Shown here: one piece after another, positions 25,999 through 35,287 of the stretch
Layout of the letters: each line of letters opens with the position of its first letter
Position numbering within the stretch: the stretch's first letter is position 1
Assembly: GCA_900545915.1 (NCBI GenBank)
Contig: URAV01000002.1
Location: 62,001 to 126,000 of the forward strand
DNA length: 64,000 nucleotides
Direction: 5' to 3'
Origin: an uncultured Porphyromonadaceae bacterium
GTDB lineage: Bacteria > Bacteroidota > Bacteroidia > Bacteroidales > Coprobacteraceae
Translations under genes and position numbers: made by a program
Notes under the pieces: generated by a model
What the model saw: only the letters and a program-made list of their open reading frames with translations
What the model was told of the DNA's origin: nothing
The model's database searches: none

Positions 25999-27204
25999 AT
26001 GCAAAATTTGATCAGAAAGTTCAGTATATTTATTCGTAAACCTTTTTTTAGTGATTACCGGACAGTTTTCGGATTGTGGATGCTGTTGGCGGTGATAGCA
26101 TGGGTGATGAAATATTTTCATCATTCGTACAATAATTTTATGATTTTCCGGCAAACTTTTTGGCATGCTCTTTCACGTTTGTCTTTGTATGCAGAATATC
26201 CTGCTGAGTATTTCGACCACAATCATTATGGTCCTTTTTTTACATTATTTGTCGCTCCGTTCGCATTTACACCGGTATGGTTAGGTTTACTCAGTTGGCT
26301 GTTGTTTTTGTCGTTTTCGTTATACGTTGCGACTCGTACTTTACCGCTTGAAAAGAAAAAATTGATATTTATATATTGGTTTTGTGCTCATGAGCTGTTG
26401 ACGGCATTGTTTATGTCTCAGTTTAATATCGGCATTGCCGCTATTATTATATTGTCATTCGCTTTGATAGAAAAAGAAAAAGATATTTGGGCGACTTTGC
26501 TTATCGTTATCGGATTATTCATAAAGCTGTACGGAGTTGTCGGATTGGCGTTTTTCTTTTTCTCCCGTCATAAGCTCAAGTTTATCATCTCATTTATCGG
26601 TTGGTCTGTTTTTCTTCTGGTGTTGCCGATGTGGGTATGGGGTACTGATTATGTATTGAATCAATACGTAGAATGGTTTGTCAGATTATCTGCTAAAAAT
26701 CAAGATAATCAGTTCGCTTTGATGCAGAATATATCATTGTTGGGAATGATCCGAAAAATATCCGGTATAGCAACGTATTCCGATTTATATCCGATATGCG
26801 CTGGTTTGTTGTTGTTCGGATTACCTTATTTGCGGATAAAACAATACCAAAATCCGGCTTTTCGATTGACTTTATTGGCATCTGTCCTGATGTTTGTTGT
26901 TCTTTTTAGCACGGGTAGTGAGTCCAGTACTTATATTATAGCATTTATGGGGGTCGCTATTTGGTATGTAGCAGCACCTTGGAAGAGAAGTCGAACAGAT
27001 GTTGCCTTGATGGTTTTTGCATTTATTCTGACTAGTATGTCTCCTTCGGATCTTTTTCCGGCTTATTTGCGCAGACACTATATTACTCCTTATGCATTAA
27101 AAGCTTTACCGTGTGTTATAATTTGGTTCAAACTGGTGTATGAAATGTGTTTTAGAGATTATGCTTTGCCTAAGTATGATACGAAGAGTATGCTCCAAAA
27201 GTAA
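25999..27204 (+). CDS. GT87/DUF2029-like polytopic membrane glycosyltransferase
   Basis: Inner-membrane protein (about 401 residues, 9-11 hydrophobic segments) of the GT87/DUF2029 type, which transfers sugars from polyprenyl-phosphate donors. It has the early-loop acidic-aromatic pattern of GT-C enzymes (YAEYPAEYFDHNHYGPFF), and FIKLYGVVG in the middle matches the conserved 'K-P/L' region of the family. The ATG at 25999 is chosen because an earlier in-frame start (25942) would lie upstream of the promoter box. A DUF418 gene follows 58 bp later and may be co-transcribed. The acceptor is unknown. Confidence 0.7.
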   Translation: MQNLIRKFSIFIRKPFFSDYRTVFGLWMLLAVIAWVMKYFHHSYNNFMIFRQTFWHALSRLSLYAEYPAEYFDHNHYGPFFTLFVAPFAFTPVWLGLLSWLLFLSFSLYVATRTLPLEKKKLIFIYWFCAHELLTALFMSQFNIGIAAIIILSFALIEKEKDIWATLLIVIGLFIKLYGVVGLAFFFFSRHKLKFIISFIGWSVFLLVLPMWVWGTDYVLNQYVEWFVRLSAKNQDNQFALMQNISLLGMIRKISGIATYSDLYPICAGLLLFGLPYLRIKQYQNPAFRLTLLASVLMFVVLFSTGSESSTYIIAFMGVAIWYVAAPWKRSRTDVALMVFAFILTSMSPSDLFPAYLRRHYITPYALKALPCVIIWFKLVYEMCFRDYALPKYDTKSMLQK

Positions 27205-27262
27205 AAGCTATATTATTATATAATGCCAATTGTTCGAATGTTTTTAATCATTAAAATTAACC

Positions 27263-28447
27263 ATGAATACGCATATTCTTAAACCGTCTGAGCGACTTAA
27301 GGTAGTAGATTCTTTGCGAGGATTTGCATTGTTGGCAATTGTATTGTTACATAATCTGGAACATTATAATTTGTATTGTATTCCTGATTTTTATCCCGAA
27401 TGGTTACAAGCCGTAGATAAGTTTTTCTGGGATGCGATGTTTTTCTTATTTGCGGGGAAAGCGTATGCGACATTTTCATTATTGTTCGGGTTTAGTTTCT
27501 ATATTCAGTTTAATAATGCCCGGAAAAAAGGAATCGATTTTCGGGGGCGTTTTGCATGGAGAATGTTCCTTTTATTCTTGTTTTCACAATTTCATGCGTT
27601 GTTTTATAATGGCGATATTCTTTTGTTATATGCAGTAGTCGGTCTTGTTTTGATACCTGTATGTAAATTAGGTGATAGAATTGTTTTAGCTATTGCTCTA
27701 TTTCTCCTTTTGCAGCCCTATGAGTGGGGACGTATGATGTACGCCGCATTTAATCCTGATTATGCAATTACGAATAGATATGTTCCTTATGCTATATTAT
27801 CGGGACAAGTTACAAGTCAGGGAACTTTCTGGGAAGTACTTTGTTCGAATATCTGGACAGGACAACTGTACAGTAATATCTGGCAGGTGGAAGCCGGGCG
27901 ATTATTCCAGACTGCAGGATTATTCATGCTCGGGATGTTGTTAGGGCGCAGACGATATTTCGAGAAAAGCGATGCTTCTTGTCGTGTATGGCATCGGATT
28001 TTGAAGTTGGGAATTATTGTATTTATTCCGTTATATGTTTTGAGAATCTTTGTTCCGGATTATATAGAAAATTCGTCAGTAAGGATTCCTTACTCTATTA
28101 TAATTCAGTCATTGTCTAATTTTGTTTTTATGGCAGTTCTCATATCGGCATTTACATTGCTTTGGTTTAAGAAAGAATCGGGCTGTAAATGGCAAAACTT
28201 TATAATACCCTATGGTCGAATGAGCCTGACAAATTATATTACGCAGTCTATTATCGGGGTAGCGATTTATTATGGTTATGGTTTATGCCTATATAAAAGT
28301 ACAGGAGCTATTGTGACATTATTGATTGGTCTCGCAATTTTTATAATTCAGTTGTTATTTAGTCGTTGGTGGTTGAGTAGGCATAAACAAGGTCCGTTTG
28401 AATATATATGGCGTAAGGCGACTTGGATGGGATATAAGCATTATTGA
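27263..28447 (+). CDS. DUF418-family membrane protein
   Basis: Polytopic membrane protein of 394 residues. The N-terminus VVDSLRGFALLAIVLLHNLEH matches the DUF418/acyltransferase-3-like start, and the C-terminus has the DUF418 pattern GRMSLTNYITQSIIG with FSRWWLSRHKQGPFEYIWRKATW. Some relatives are thought to acylate surface glycans, but no biochemical role is known. It may form an operon with the GT87-like gene. Confidence 0.85.
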   Translation: MNTHILKPSERLKVVDSLRGFALLAIVLLHNLEHYNLYCIPDFYPEWLQAVDKFFWDAMFFLFAGKAYATFSLLFGFSFYIQFNNARKKGIDFRGRFAWRMFLLFLFSQFHALFYNGDILLLYAVVGLVLIPVCKLGDRIVLAIALFLLLQPYEWGRMMYAAFNPDYAITNRYVPYAILSGQVTSQGTFWEVLCSNIWTGQLYSNIWQVEAGRLFQTAGLFMLGMLLGRRRYFEKSDASCRVWHRILKLGIIVFIPLYVLRIFVPDYIENSSVRIPYSIIIQSLSNFVFMAVLISAFTLLWFKKESGCKWQNFIIPYGRMSLTNYITQSIIGVAIYYGYGLCLYKSTGAIVTLLIGLAIFIIQLLFSRWWLSRHKQGPFEYIWRKATWMGYKHY

Positions 28448-28481
28448 TATTGTTAATGATAAACGTAAGAGAAATATATTT

Positions 28482-28659
28482 AGAACTTATCTAAGTTTTC
28501 CGATAATAAAAAAATACGATCAGGTCATCTTTGCGTTTTTTTCCGGTCTTTTTCCCCATTTTCCTTCGTCGGATAGCCTGCTGTCATCCTCGTAAAAACG
28601 ATAAAATATCCCCGAAAGAAACTCTCAAAACTGATCCGAGTAAAATTTAGATAGTCTCT
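28482..28659 (+). repeat. Dispersed intergenic repeat, copy E
   Basis: 178 bp from AGAACTTATCTAAGTTTTCCG to AAATTTAGATAGTCTCT. It is closely similar to copy C throughout (CTTTTTCCCC, CTGATCCGAGTAAAATTTAGA). It occupies the first part of the 474-bp gap ahead of the nitronate monooxygenase gene. The rest of the gap holds a hairpin at 28707-28737 and otherwise nothing recognised. Confidence 0.85.
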
Positions 28660-28706
28660 CAGGCATCACTTCTTTGGATATTTTATGTTAAAGAATAAGT
28701 AGATAG

Positions 28707-28737
28707 TATAAATAGTTGTTTTTATCAACTATTTATA
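28707..28737. other. Perfect 12-bp hairpin of unknown role
   Basis: TATAAATAGTTG / CAACTATTTATA with a 7-nt loop, no U-tract. It lies in the gap between repeat copy E and the nitronate monooxygenase gene and could be an operator or leader structure. Confidence 0.35.
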
Positions 28738-28921
28738 GTAAGAATATAGTTCTTTTTTCAGAATAAATGTCGTTCTTTGACAAATCAACAAAATAAGTTT
28801 ATTTTAATCTTCATTTTCTGAGTGAGTTCTCATTATACTACGTATTGAGTTTTTTGGCAAACGCAGGCTATATAAACTTTTCTTGTTTTAAACACAGTAT
28901 TATTAAAAGAAAGAATTTATT

Positions 28922-30001
28922 ATGAAATCTTTTTATATAGGAAATCTAAAGATAGATTTACCTATAATTCAAGGGGGTATGGGAGTCGGGATTTCCTTAT
29001 CCGGTTTAGCCTCGGCAGTAGCCAATGAAGGAGGGGTTGGTGTCATCTCATGTGCGGGACTCGGTTTATTATATCCTAAGTTATCGTCCGACTATTTGAG
29101 AAACAGTATTTGGGGATTAAAAGAAGAACTTCGTAAGGCTAAAGAAAAGACCAATGGGGTAATAGGTGTCAATATTATGGTGGCATTGAGTAACTTTTCG
29201 GATATGGTAAAGACCGCTATTTCTGAAAAGGTCGACATCATATTTTCTGGTGCTGGTTTGCCGTTAGATTTACCCTCTTATTTAAGAAAAGGTAGTAAAA
29301 CGAAATTAGTACCTATCGTCTCCTCGTCACGAGCTGCAAAACTGATTTGTGAGAAGTGGAAAAATAATTACGGTTATCTTCCGGATGCAATTGTTGTAGA
29401 AGGCCCTAAAGCCGGAGGACATCTGGGATACAAAGACGATCAAATTGAAAATGAGCATTTTTCATTGGAACATATTGTCCCGGAAGTTATCGAGGTAATA
29501 AAAGCCTATGAAAAATCTGGGCACTGTAAAATTCCGGTTATTGCTGCCGGAGGGCTTTACACGGGAGGAGATATTTATCGTCTTATGCAGTTGGGAGCTA
29601 CCGGAGTTCAATTAGGGAGTAAATTCGTGACGACAGAAGAGTGCGATGCTTCTCCAGTTTTCAAACAAACATATATTGATGCCGAACAGAGTGATATTGA
29701 AATCATTGCCAGCCCGGTAGGAATGCCGGGACGTGCAATATCGGGAGAGTTTACTCGGAAAATAAAATCAGGAAGTGAAAAGCCTCGACGTTGTGCGTTT
29801 CATTGTATCAAAACATGTGACTATACCAAAAGTCCTTATTGTATAATAAAAGCGCTTTATAATGCAGCAAAGGGGAATATGCAAAAAGGATATGCTTTTG
29901 CTGGGGCAAACGCATTTCTGTCACAGAAGATTGTGAGTGTACGAGAAACTATCGAGACCCTTAAAAAAGAGTTTATCCAGGCAGAGGAATCTGTTAAATA
30001 A
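28922..30001 (+). CDS. Nitronate monooxygenase / FabK-like flavoenzyme
   Basis: FMN-dependent TIM-barrel enzyme of the nitronate monooxygenase/2-nitropropane dioxygenase family (359 residues), which also includes enoyl-ACP reductase FabK. Conserved segments are the N-terminal PIIQGGMGVGISLSGLASAVA, the middle VVEGPKAGGHLG (FMN and catalytic-type His), and IPVIAAGGLYTGGDIYRLMQLGATGVQLGSKFV in the C-terminal half. A cysteine-rich segment near the end (RRCAFHCIKTCDYTKSPYC) is typical of the Bacteroidetes and Firmicutes branch. The physiological substrate cannot be told. Confidence 0.88.
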   Translation: MKSFYIGNLKIDLPIIQGGMGVGISLSGLASAVANEGGVGVISCAGLGLLYPKLSSDYLRNSIWGLKEELRKAKEKTNGVIGVNIMVALSNFSDMVKTAISEKVDIIFSGAGLPLDLPSYLRKGSKTKLVPIVSSSRAAKLICEKWKNNYGYLPDAIVVEGPKAGGHLGYKDDQIENEHFSLEHIVPEVIEVIKAYEKSGHCKIPVIAAGGLYTGGDIYRLMQLGATGVQLGSKFVTTEECDASPVFKQTYIDAEQSDIEIIASPVGMPGRAISGEFTRKIKSGSEKPRRCAFHCIKTCDYTKSPYCIIKALYNAAKGNMQKGYAFAGANAFLSQKIVSVRETIETLKKEFIQAEESVK

Positions 30002-30031
30002 GAGAGTTTTCTGACATGTAAAATTTTTGTG

Positions 30032-30078
30032 ACCGTTCAGGGTAATATTGATATATTATTTTTGAACGGTTTTTTTTG
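30032..30078 (+). terminator. Terminator after nitronate monooxygenase
   Basis: ACCGTTCA / TGAACGGT stem (8 bp, with a 23-nt loop) followed by eight T residues. Confidence 0.75.
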
Positions 30079-30186
30079 TAAAATGAGGTAGATGATTGTA
30101 CGGGAAAATCCTAATAAAATGTTAAACGAATTCTAAATTTTTATTCAGATATTTATTAAAGAACATATCCTTTCTCGAAAAATTAT

Positions 30187-30194
30187 TATCTTTG
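30187..30194 (+). promoter_or_regulatory. -7 box TATCTTTG for the GH28-like gene
   Basis: Exact TAnnTTTG match about 150 bp upstream of the gene, giving a leader of roughly 140 nt in which I see no strong structure. It falls in the 341-bp gap after the previous terminator. Confidence 0.5.
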
Positions 30195-30342
30195 GAAATA
30201 TTAAAAGGTGTCATGTAAATAAAAATTTCCGGTAAATGAGAAACACAGCATTTAAAATAGCATAAAGTCAAAAGAGGAACTTTACCAAAAAATGAAGTTA
30301 TTATAATATTTTGATCGAACACTTCTCACAATAAAACACACG

Positions 30343-31797
30343 ATGTCTATGAAAACAAAGAATTGGGGTAAGGTTTACCTGATAATACTACTTGCATGGA
30401 TTCCGTTTTTCGGGAGTGCAAAGAGGAATGTTACCATTTATCCGATGCCGAGAGGAGAAAAAATCAGTACAGAATATGCTGTTTCTGTTGCTGGTCGGGA
30501 TGTCCCGGTTTATATTGCTAAAGTCGCACCTTTGGATAAACAAAAACGATGGGATGCAATGGATAAGCGTCAATGCGGAGAGGGATATTATGATATTGCT
30601 TCTTTTGCTTATTTTGATTTGAATAAAGGAAAGGTTAAAGTAACCGTTACAGTTCCGGAACAGATAGATTCGGTGAGGATATTACCTTCTTCTTACGGTA
30701 TAAAACCGGATATTAAAGGAAATAAGTTCTCTTTTACGGTATCCTCGCCGCAAAATCTGACGATAGAAGTAAATGGAGAGTGGATTCGTTCTTTGCATTT
30801 ATTTGTAAACGGACCAGAACAGAATATTCCTGATCCGAACGATCCGAATGTTATTTTTTATGGACCGGGAATTCATGAAATTACTCATGTCGAGGTAGGA
30901 GATAATAAGACGGTATATGTTGCCGGAGGGGCAATCGTTCGCTTGACGATAGGGGAGAATGAGCCTTTTCATGTTTCAAAGTTCGGATTAAGGGGATATT
31001 CGAAGGCTTTTTGGTTGAAAGGAAATAATATAACTTTTCGGGGGCGTGGTATTTTAGATGCAAGTGCGTGTACGGTACATTCCCGTCACATGATCGGGGT
31101 ACGTGGAGAAAATATCCGCCTTGAGGGAGTTATTCTCCGAGATGCACCTTTGTGGACAGTTCCGGTCGATTATTCTAAAAATGTGGTGATAGATAATATT
31201 AAGTTATTGGGGCGGCGGGCAAATTCAGATGGTATAGATATTTGTAGCAGTGAAAATGTCTTAGTTAAAAATTGCTTTATCCGTACTTTGGATGATTTGA
31301 TTGTTTTGAAAACACCGAGAGGCATGAAAGATATGAAACATATAAGAGTTGAAAAATGTGTGTTATGGAATCAAATGGCTCATTCTCTAAGTATCGGGGC
31401 TGAAATTACACAGCCGATAGATGATGTTTTGTTTACCGATTGCGATATAATTCATGATATCGGAAGGGAGTGGGCTTTGCGAGTTTACCATACAGATAAG
31501 GCTTTGGTTACGAATGTACGTTTTGAGAATATTCGTATTGAAGAATGCAATAGGTTGATGTCTGTTTGGATAGGAAAAGATGTGTGGACGACAGATCCTG
31601 AACCGGGTAGAATCGAAGGTGTTACATTTCGTAATATAACAGCATTTGGTAAAACTCCGAATGTGGAGGTTGTCGGTTTTGATGAGGCACATAAGGTAAA
31701 GAATATTCTTTTTGAGAATATCCGTGTGAATGGTCGGTCGTTGATTAAGAATAATGTGTCGGTCAATAAATATTCTGATAATGTCATGGTTAAATAA
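30343..31797 (+). CDS. Secreted beta-helix glycosidase, GH28/GH49-like
   Basis: A 484-residue secreted enzyme, first gene of the glycan locus. A signal peptide (hydrophobic run ending FFGSAKR) precedes an N-terminal beta-sandwich (about 25-175), then a right-handed beta-helix (about 180-470). GH-N clan features are visible: NSDGID near residue 294, an adjacent Asp pair near 317 (LDDLIVLK), a histidine near 346 (AHSLSIG) and a basic residue near 380 (LRVYHTD). These fit polygalacturonase (GH28) or dextranase (GH49)-type inverting hydrolases; the N-terminal domain favours the GH49-like layout. The substrate is not determined. Two in-frame ATGs, at 30343 and 30349, are possible. Confidence 0.75.
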   Translation: MSMKTKNWGKVYLIILLAWIPFFGSAKRNVTIYPMPRGEKISTEYAVSVAGRDVPVYIAKVAPLDKQKRWDAMDKRQCGEGYYDIASFAYFDLNKGKVKVTVTVPEQIDSVRILPSSYGIKPDIKGNKFSFTVSSPQNLTIEVNGEWIRSLHLFVNGPEQNIPDPNDPNVIFYGPGIHEITHVEVGDNKTVYVAGGAIVRLTIGENEPFHVSKFGLRGYSKAFWLKGNNITFRGRGILDASACTVHSRHMIGVRGENIRLEGVILRDAPLWTVPVDYSKNVVIDNIKLLGRRANSDGIDICSSENVLVKNCFIRTLDDLIVLKTPRGMKDMKHIRVEKCVLWNQMAHSLSIGAEITQPIDDVLFTDCDIIHDIGREWALRVYHTDKALVTNVRFENIRIEECNRLMSVWIGKDVWTTDPEPGRIEGVTFRNITAFGKTPNVEVVGFDEAHKVKNILFENIRVNGRSLIKNNVSVNKYSDNVMVK

Positions 31798-31953
31798 GGC
31801 ATGAAATCTGATAGGTGAAAAACGGGAAAAGTGGCCGGTCGGAAGGTAGCGCAAAAATGATCTCTTACTTTTTTATTGGGATTCATATTGTCCGTTCATT
31901 TTTTATCTTGTGATAGAGTTTTCAGGAATTTTATTTTTCTAATGATAATTTGA

Positions 31954-31961
31954 TACATTTG
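31954..31961 (+). promoter_or_regulatory. -7 box TACATTTG for the small basic ORF
   Basis: Exact TAnnTTTG match 41 bp upstream of the ATG at 32003. Confidence 0.5.
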
Positions 31962-32002
31962 CAAAATATTTGAGGTAAATATGTTTATAAAGGTGTAATA
32001 TA

Positions 32003-32140
32003 ATGGAAGAAAAGAACAAAGGGACTAAGAAACCGAAAAGGAATGGCACTCGACCGGCCAAAAACAGTGGTAAAAGAATCGGGAAATCCCGTCCGGAAAA
32101 AGCGGATAATGCACGTAACCGAATATTAAAACAGGCTTGA
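32003..32140 (+). CDS. Small basic protein (45 residues)
   Basis: An ATG-initiated ORF reading MEEKNKGTKKPKRNG..., ending ...NRILKQA. It is extremely rich in Lys and Arg, contains no cysteine, and has a promoter box at a suitable distance. Its last seven codons and stop form the left arm of a long perfect inverted repeat that would act as its terminator. The coding call rests on this promoter-ORF-terminator layout; the protein is not recognised. It could be a nucleic-acid-binding peptide, or the transcript could work as RNA. Confidence 0.55.
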   Translation: MEEKNKGTKKPKRNGTRPAKNSGKRIGKSRPEKADNARNRILKQA

Positions 32141-32167
32141 ATTTTCAAGCCTGTTTTAATATTCGGT
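32118..32167. terminator. 24-bp perfect inverted repeat, likely bidirectional terminator
   Basis: The sequence starting ACCGAATATTAAAACAGG is perfectly mirrored through 32167 with only two unpaired bases at the centre. The right arm contains TTTT after CAAGCCTG. It lies between the end of the basic ORF and the end of the convergent regulator gene (stop 17 bp away), so it may stop both transcripts. Confidence 0.75.
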
Positions 32168-32183
32168 CGATGTTGAGTCATTG

Positions 32184-34712
32184 TTATTCATTCGCATGAA
32201 TGATTTGAGAGAAAGGAATATTGTATTCTACTCCTAATAATGCATGATATTCTTTGCAGAAATTATCGTATGTGTTTTTTGCTATTCCTTTTTTCCCACT
32301 GTTATATAATAGAGTACATTTAACTTGTAATGCTTCTTCGTTTAGTATATCGTGAGAAAATATGGTTTCTGCAATTTGTAGCCTGAATTTATCATTGTGC
32401 AAGAACTCTTCTTTCTTTAGAAGTTCATTTAATAAATCGATAGTTGCACAAGAATAATCGCTTTTAAAATTATCTAACCAGTCAAATTGTGTATTAGGAA
32501 GTAGTGGCCCGTAAAATAGTAATTCGAGTAAATCGTAGAAAAAAGATTCTTCTTTGTGCTGACTGTTAGTAGCTTCTTGAATGTATTGAAGAGCCATTTG
32601 ATAATCACAGTATGCAGGATTATCGCTTTCTATTTTCCAGAAATTATTATCTTGCACGATACGTACATTTCCGATTCTTTCTAATAATGACCTTAATTTA
32701 CTTAGTGAGACGTTTCGGTTGTTTTGTGCAGATTTTTCGCTTTTGTCCCCCCATAAAGTCTCGTCTATTTTTTTGTTGGTAATACCTCGTTCGTCTTTTT
32801 GGCTATGCAATAAAATTAATAGCAATAGAGATTTTAGGATGGGAGTGAAACTTCCTGATATATCATTACCTTCTTTATCTTTAACTTGGAATTTTCCTAA
32901 TAAACGAATGCAGGAATGGGCTGAATCGAAGATGGGCTTGCGTTTAATTTCCTCTTGATCGGTAGAAACAGAAGGTAAAGAGGTTTCCGGTTTGATAATC
33001 GGGGCTTTTGTTTCTGAAGAATTATTTTTTCTTTTGAAGAAAATAAATGCAATACTTATCAAGACGATTACGATCCCGAGAAGCGTGTACAATATCTTCG
33101 GTTCAGATTTTTCTTGTAAAGTATCGACATAAGATAATGTCGGATAGTGGATGGAATAAATATCGAATAGAGATGTCGAGTCTTTATATTGCTTGCAGAA
33201 TAATGCATATATTTTTTGTTGTTCAGGGAATTGATACAGAGTGTAATTGGTTCGTTCGTCAGCCTTTAAATCTACATTGATATCATCTGAAACCCGTTCC
33301 AATCCGGGCTTGTCTATTCTTATTTTTACAAGATAAGGTTTAGGATTGATAATAAGAACATAGAAACTATTATCAGACGGGCTGTAAATCATATTTCTTC
33401 CCGGGAAAATATTTACGGTGTCGGGCATTTCGATATCCCATAGTTTCTCTGTTTTAAAAGTTTGTAAATTTATTTTATACAGGTCATAATAGTTGTGCGG
33501 AGACATTTCTTGACGACCCGATTTGCATCCTCTTCCTCCGAATATATATAGGTTATTATTGACTACGGCCGATGTTGTAAAAAATCGGGGATCGATGTCT
33601 TCGATTTTAATTTTTTCCCATTCTCCAGTATATGGTTTTATTTTGAATAAATCGTTTTTATATATATAATGTCCATATCCTCCGAAGGTAATTATAGAAG
33701 TATCTGTCGGATTATAAGTTTGAGTATGATCATAATATTGCATATCTACTTCGGGGACGGATTTGTTTTCCCATTCGTTGGTTGCCGGCAGATATCGGGA
33801 TAATGTTTTGTTATTGAGATCGAAAGATATAAGTTCTTGAGTATCGGGAATATAAAATAATCCGTCATTCTTGTCTCCGGCAGGGTATCCCGATATATCT
33901 TTTATAATTCTTTCTGTTCTTGTAACTACATTATAAGTATAAAGGGTCTGTAAATTTTGATTAGATAAAAAATAAAATATTCCGTGAATTGGATCAAAAT
34001 CGAATTGTGGCTCGTCTTTCTGCTTGATACTGAATACTTTTTCCCATTTACTATGCGTGTTAATAAGCCAAATAGGATTATCGGCATGAGCAGGTATATG
34101 TCTTATTGAATCTAAACAAAAGCTTTCTTGATGTTTTCCTAATTGCCAATAACGGATTAGTTTATTTCCTTCATATACTCGTATGTTTTTTATATTTATA
34201 GGTGCAGCTTCCGGAGATTTATATTTAGGGATTCTACAAGCTCCGAAACTGACTTGAAAATTATGTATGCTGGAGAAAGAGTGTTCAAAACTCTTCTTTT
34301 GAGAACCGAAAGTAAGTTCTATTTGCTCATTCTCCGGCAATAGTGAAATTTTTACAGGAATCCATCTGTTATGTTCTATCGTAGCGATATTATATCTTTT
34401 TTCATTGATTAATAAAGAGACATACACATGTTCTCCGTTATTGGGGGAAATTAAAAGATCGATATTTTCACCGGTATTGGTGATGATGCGGTCTATGAAA
34501 CCGAAAAGAATAGGTTCTTTACGAATATAAAGGTCGAAAGATAAAGATGCCCCCTTGGGCGATAGTTGAAATGGTTTTCCGTCATTCAGAATGAGTCCGG
34601 TTCGTTGCGCTCCGGTATATTGGTTTGATTTAATATATAGACCCAAATTCAGATCTTCTGCATGGAGCGATACTGCGATAAGAAAAAAGAAGAATATAAA
34701 TAAACGATTCAT
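32184..34712 (-). CDS. Membrane-spanning Kelch/LamG sensor with SARP-type DNA-binding and BTAD domains
   Basis: An 842-residue predicted transmembrane regulator. A signal peptide (FFFFLIAVSLHAED) leads to a periplasmic LamG-like jelly roll (about 20-190, ending YWQLGKHQ) and a beta-propeller region with Kelch-like GG motifs (TFGGYGHYIYKNDLF, YIFGGRGCK; about 200-530). A single membrane helix (about 540-560, LLGIVIVLISIAFIFF) is followed by a KRK anchor and a linker. The cytoplasmic part has an OmpR/SARP-type winged helix (about 598-695: IRLLGKFQV, ITNKKIDETLWG, NVSLSKLRSLLERIG) and a BTAD-like helical domain (about 705-842). This suggests direct coupling of an extracytoplasmic glycan signal to transcription, in the manner of ToxR or CadC. 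It lies inside the glycan-degradation locus, facing the GH28-like gene. Confidence 0.85.
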   Translation of the reverse strand: MNRLFIFFFFLIAVSLHAEDLNLGLYIKSNQYTGAQRTGLILNDGKPFQLSPKGASLSFDLYIRKEPILFGFIDRIITNTGENIDLLISPNNGEHVYVSLLINEKRYNIATIEHNRWIPVKISLLPENEQIELTFGSQKKSFEHSFSSIHNFQVSFGACRIPKYKSPEAAPINIKNIRVYEGNKLIRYWQLGKHQESFCLDSIRHIPAHADNPIWLINTHSKWEKVFSIKQKDEPQFDFDPIHGIFYFLSNQNLQTLYTYNVVTRTERIIKDISGYPAGDKNDGLFYIPDTQELISFDLNNKTLSRYLPATNEWENKSVPEVDMQYYDHTQTYNPTDTSIITFGGYGHYIYKNDLFKIKPYTGEWEKIKIEDIDPRFFTTSAVVNNNLYIFGGRGCKSGRQEMSPHNYYDLYKINLQTFKTEKLWDIEMPDTVNIFPGRNMIYSPSDNSFYVLIINPKPYLVKIRIDKPGLERVSDDINVDLKADERTNYTLYQFPEQQKIYALFCKQYKDSTSLFDIYSIHYPTLSYVDTLQEKSEPKILYTLLGIVIVLISIAFIFFKRKNNSSETKAPIIKPETSLPSVSTDQEEIKRKPIFDSAHSCIRLLGKFQVKDKEGNDISGSFTPILKSLLLLILLHSQKDERGITNKKIDETLWGDKSEKSAQNNRNVSLSKLRSLLERIGNVRIVQDNNFWKIESDNPAYCDYQMALQYIQEATNSQHKEESFFYDLLELLFYGPLLPNTQFDWLDNFKSDYSCATIDLLNELLKKEEFLHNDKFRLQIAETIFSHDILNEEALQVKCTLLYNSGKKGIAKNTYDNFCKEYHALLGVEYNIPFSQIIHANE

Positions 34713-35169
34713 TTATTATTTTTTTATGCACTTCAAGTTTTAGACAGACTAACTATCATGCAAAGAAACGAAAAAAAAACGGCATTTTTATTTATTTGAT
34801 GTAAATAATGCTTTTTTTGTATTTCTACTTGCTTTTTGTCTTAAAATCAGGTATATATAGAATATATAATTGATAGCTTCCTATTAAAAGATAGTTTAGT
34901 ATTGATTTTAAGGTGAGCAAATTATAGTAAAAACTCAGACAGGCTCTAAGTAGATTATAAAATCTTTTATTCAAGAATATTGAGAATATTTTGATTATGC
35001 TTTAAAGTTTTTTATAGTTTGTATGAAAAGGGGGCATTTTGTCGAGAAAGTGTATATTAATGAACAATTAATATTTTATTTGGATGATCGAAAATAAAAA
35101 TGAACGTGTTGTCTTTTTGTATGTTTTTAGACAGTCATAAAAAAATGAAAAAACAAAAAATTCTTTCGT

Positions 35170-35196
35170 TTAATTTGAATTTTAGGTTCAAATTAA
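35170..35196. promoter_or_regulatory. Candidate operator palindrome
   Basis: TTAATTTGAA-N7-TTCAAATTAA, a perfect 10-bp inverted repeat with a 7-bp spacer. A third TCAAATT half-site follows at about 35209. It sits about 34 bp ahead of a TATTTTTG box at 35230-35237. The arrangement fits a dimeric regulator controlling GH92 transcription, but no protein can be assigned from sequence alone. Confidence 0.4.
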
Positions 35197-35287
35197 TCTG
35201 TTATTACTCAAATTTTAAGACAGATATTTTATTTTTGTCTTGAATTTAGAATTTGTTTGAATCTTTGTTCAGAATTATTTTGAAAAT

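Noticed and set aside
30122..30322. 66-residue minus-strand ORF before the GH28-like gene
   Set aside because: Low-complexity AT-rich sequence in the GH28 leader with no supporting features.
31939..32181. 80-residue minus-strand ORF opposite the small basic gene
   Set aside because: It is the complement of the basic ORF and its hairpin; the plus-strand frame has the better promoter and ending.
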